22,130 nucleotides of DNA, from the NCBI GenBank assembly GCA_002433075.1, contig DJHM01000011.1, forward strand, positions 49,423 through 71,552. Reading direction: 5' to 3'. Each line of letters begins with the position of its first letter. The first letter of the stretch is position 1. The stretch comes from Latescibacteria bacterium UBA6620 (GTDB lineage: Bacteria; Latescibacterota; UBA2968). Both the position numbers and the translations under genes were made by a program. Under the pieces are notes generated by a model. It was not told the origin of the DNA. It searched no databases and was given only the letters and a program-made list of their open reading frames with translations. Positions 22,097-22,130 of this stretch are shown piece by piece.

Positions 22097-22130
22097 GATT
22101 CCCTATTTCCCTAATTCCCTAATTCCCTAA
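22097..22130. repeat. Tandem 8-bp repeat (AATTCCCT), running off the window
   Basis: Four adjacent 8-base units read GATTCCCT, ATTTCCCT, AATTCCCT, AATTCCCT, then AA at the edge, so two units are identical and two differ by one base. It lies just upstream of the amidase start (15 bases away) and may continue past 22130. Such arrays vary in length by slippage and could alter spacing to an amidase promoter. Confidence 0.8.

Noticed and set aside
1..22130. CRISPR array, insertion sequence, integrase or prophage genes
   Set aside because: No regularly spaced repeats, transposase or recombinase motifs, or phage genes were found on either strand.

Overview
The window is GC-rich bacterial DNA, tightly packed with genes on both strands and using many GTG and TTG starts. 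The gene mix points to an uncultured diderm heterotroph with large catabolic paralogue families: phytanoyl-CoA dioxygenase-like, Gfo/Idh/MocA, mandelate racemase-like, xylose isomerase-like barrel, phosphotriesterase, YCII/DGPF and acetamidase. A Tat-type lipoprotein signal supports an envelope with exported lipoproteins. Such sets are common in Latescibacterota-, Poribacteria- or Planctomycetes-like environmental genomes. That placement is inferred from gene content only; no rRNA or tRNA was seen.

Layout. (1) 1-3239: a truncated radical SAM gene (-), a degenerate YchF-type P-loop protein (-), a divergent aldo/keto reductase (+), and a DUF151-UVR bifunctional-nuclease-family protein (-) that meets it at a bidirectional hairpin. 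(2) 3496-7025 (+): a promoter followed by a xylose isomerase-like barrel, a glutamine-synthetase-fold ligase (PuuA/IpuC-like) and an iron-type alcohol dehydrogenase, possibly an amine-utilisation cassette. (3) 12346-7081 (-): a likely six-gene operon of a disrupted Tat-exported phosphotriesterase homologue, a conserved protein of unknown function, a QueF paralogue lacking both catalytic residues, an intact QueF, an M42 aminopeptidase and a secreted GH39-like protein. A hairpin terminator lies between regions 2 and 3. (4) 12412-18071 (+): kbl, an SDR dehydrogenase, an enolase-superfamily sugar-acid dehydratase, a YCII/DGPF gene with one internal amber codon, a phytanoyl-CoA dioxygenase-like protein and a Gfo/Idh/MocA oxidoreductase. 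(5) 22081-18103 (-): an amidase, a frameshifted membrane-protein gene, an acetamidase/formamidase and a DapA/NAL-family aldolase. The window ends in an 8-bp tandem repeat.

How the genes fit together. Regions 2 and 5 look suited to drawing nitrogen and carbon from amines, amides and sugar acids. The dehydratase of region 4 and the aldolase of region 5 could act in sequence on sugar acids. The most distinctive feature is the translationally coupled pair of QueF-fold proteins, one catalytically complete and one stripped of its nucleophile and acid. This resembles, as two separate chains, the division of labour known inside the two-domain type II QueF. Three genes carry disabling lesions: amber codons in two, one of which also has a frameshift, and a poly-G frameshift in the third. 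They are either young pseudogenes or sequence errors, and read-level data would decide. No CRISPR array, insertion sequence, integrase or RNA gene was recognised.
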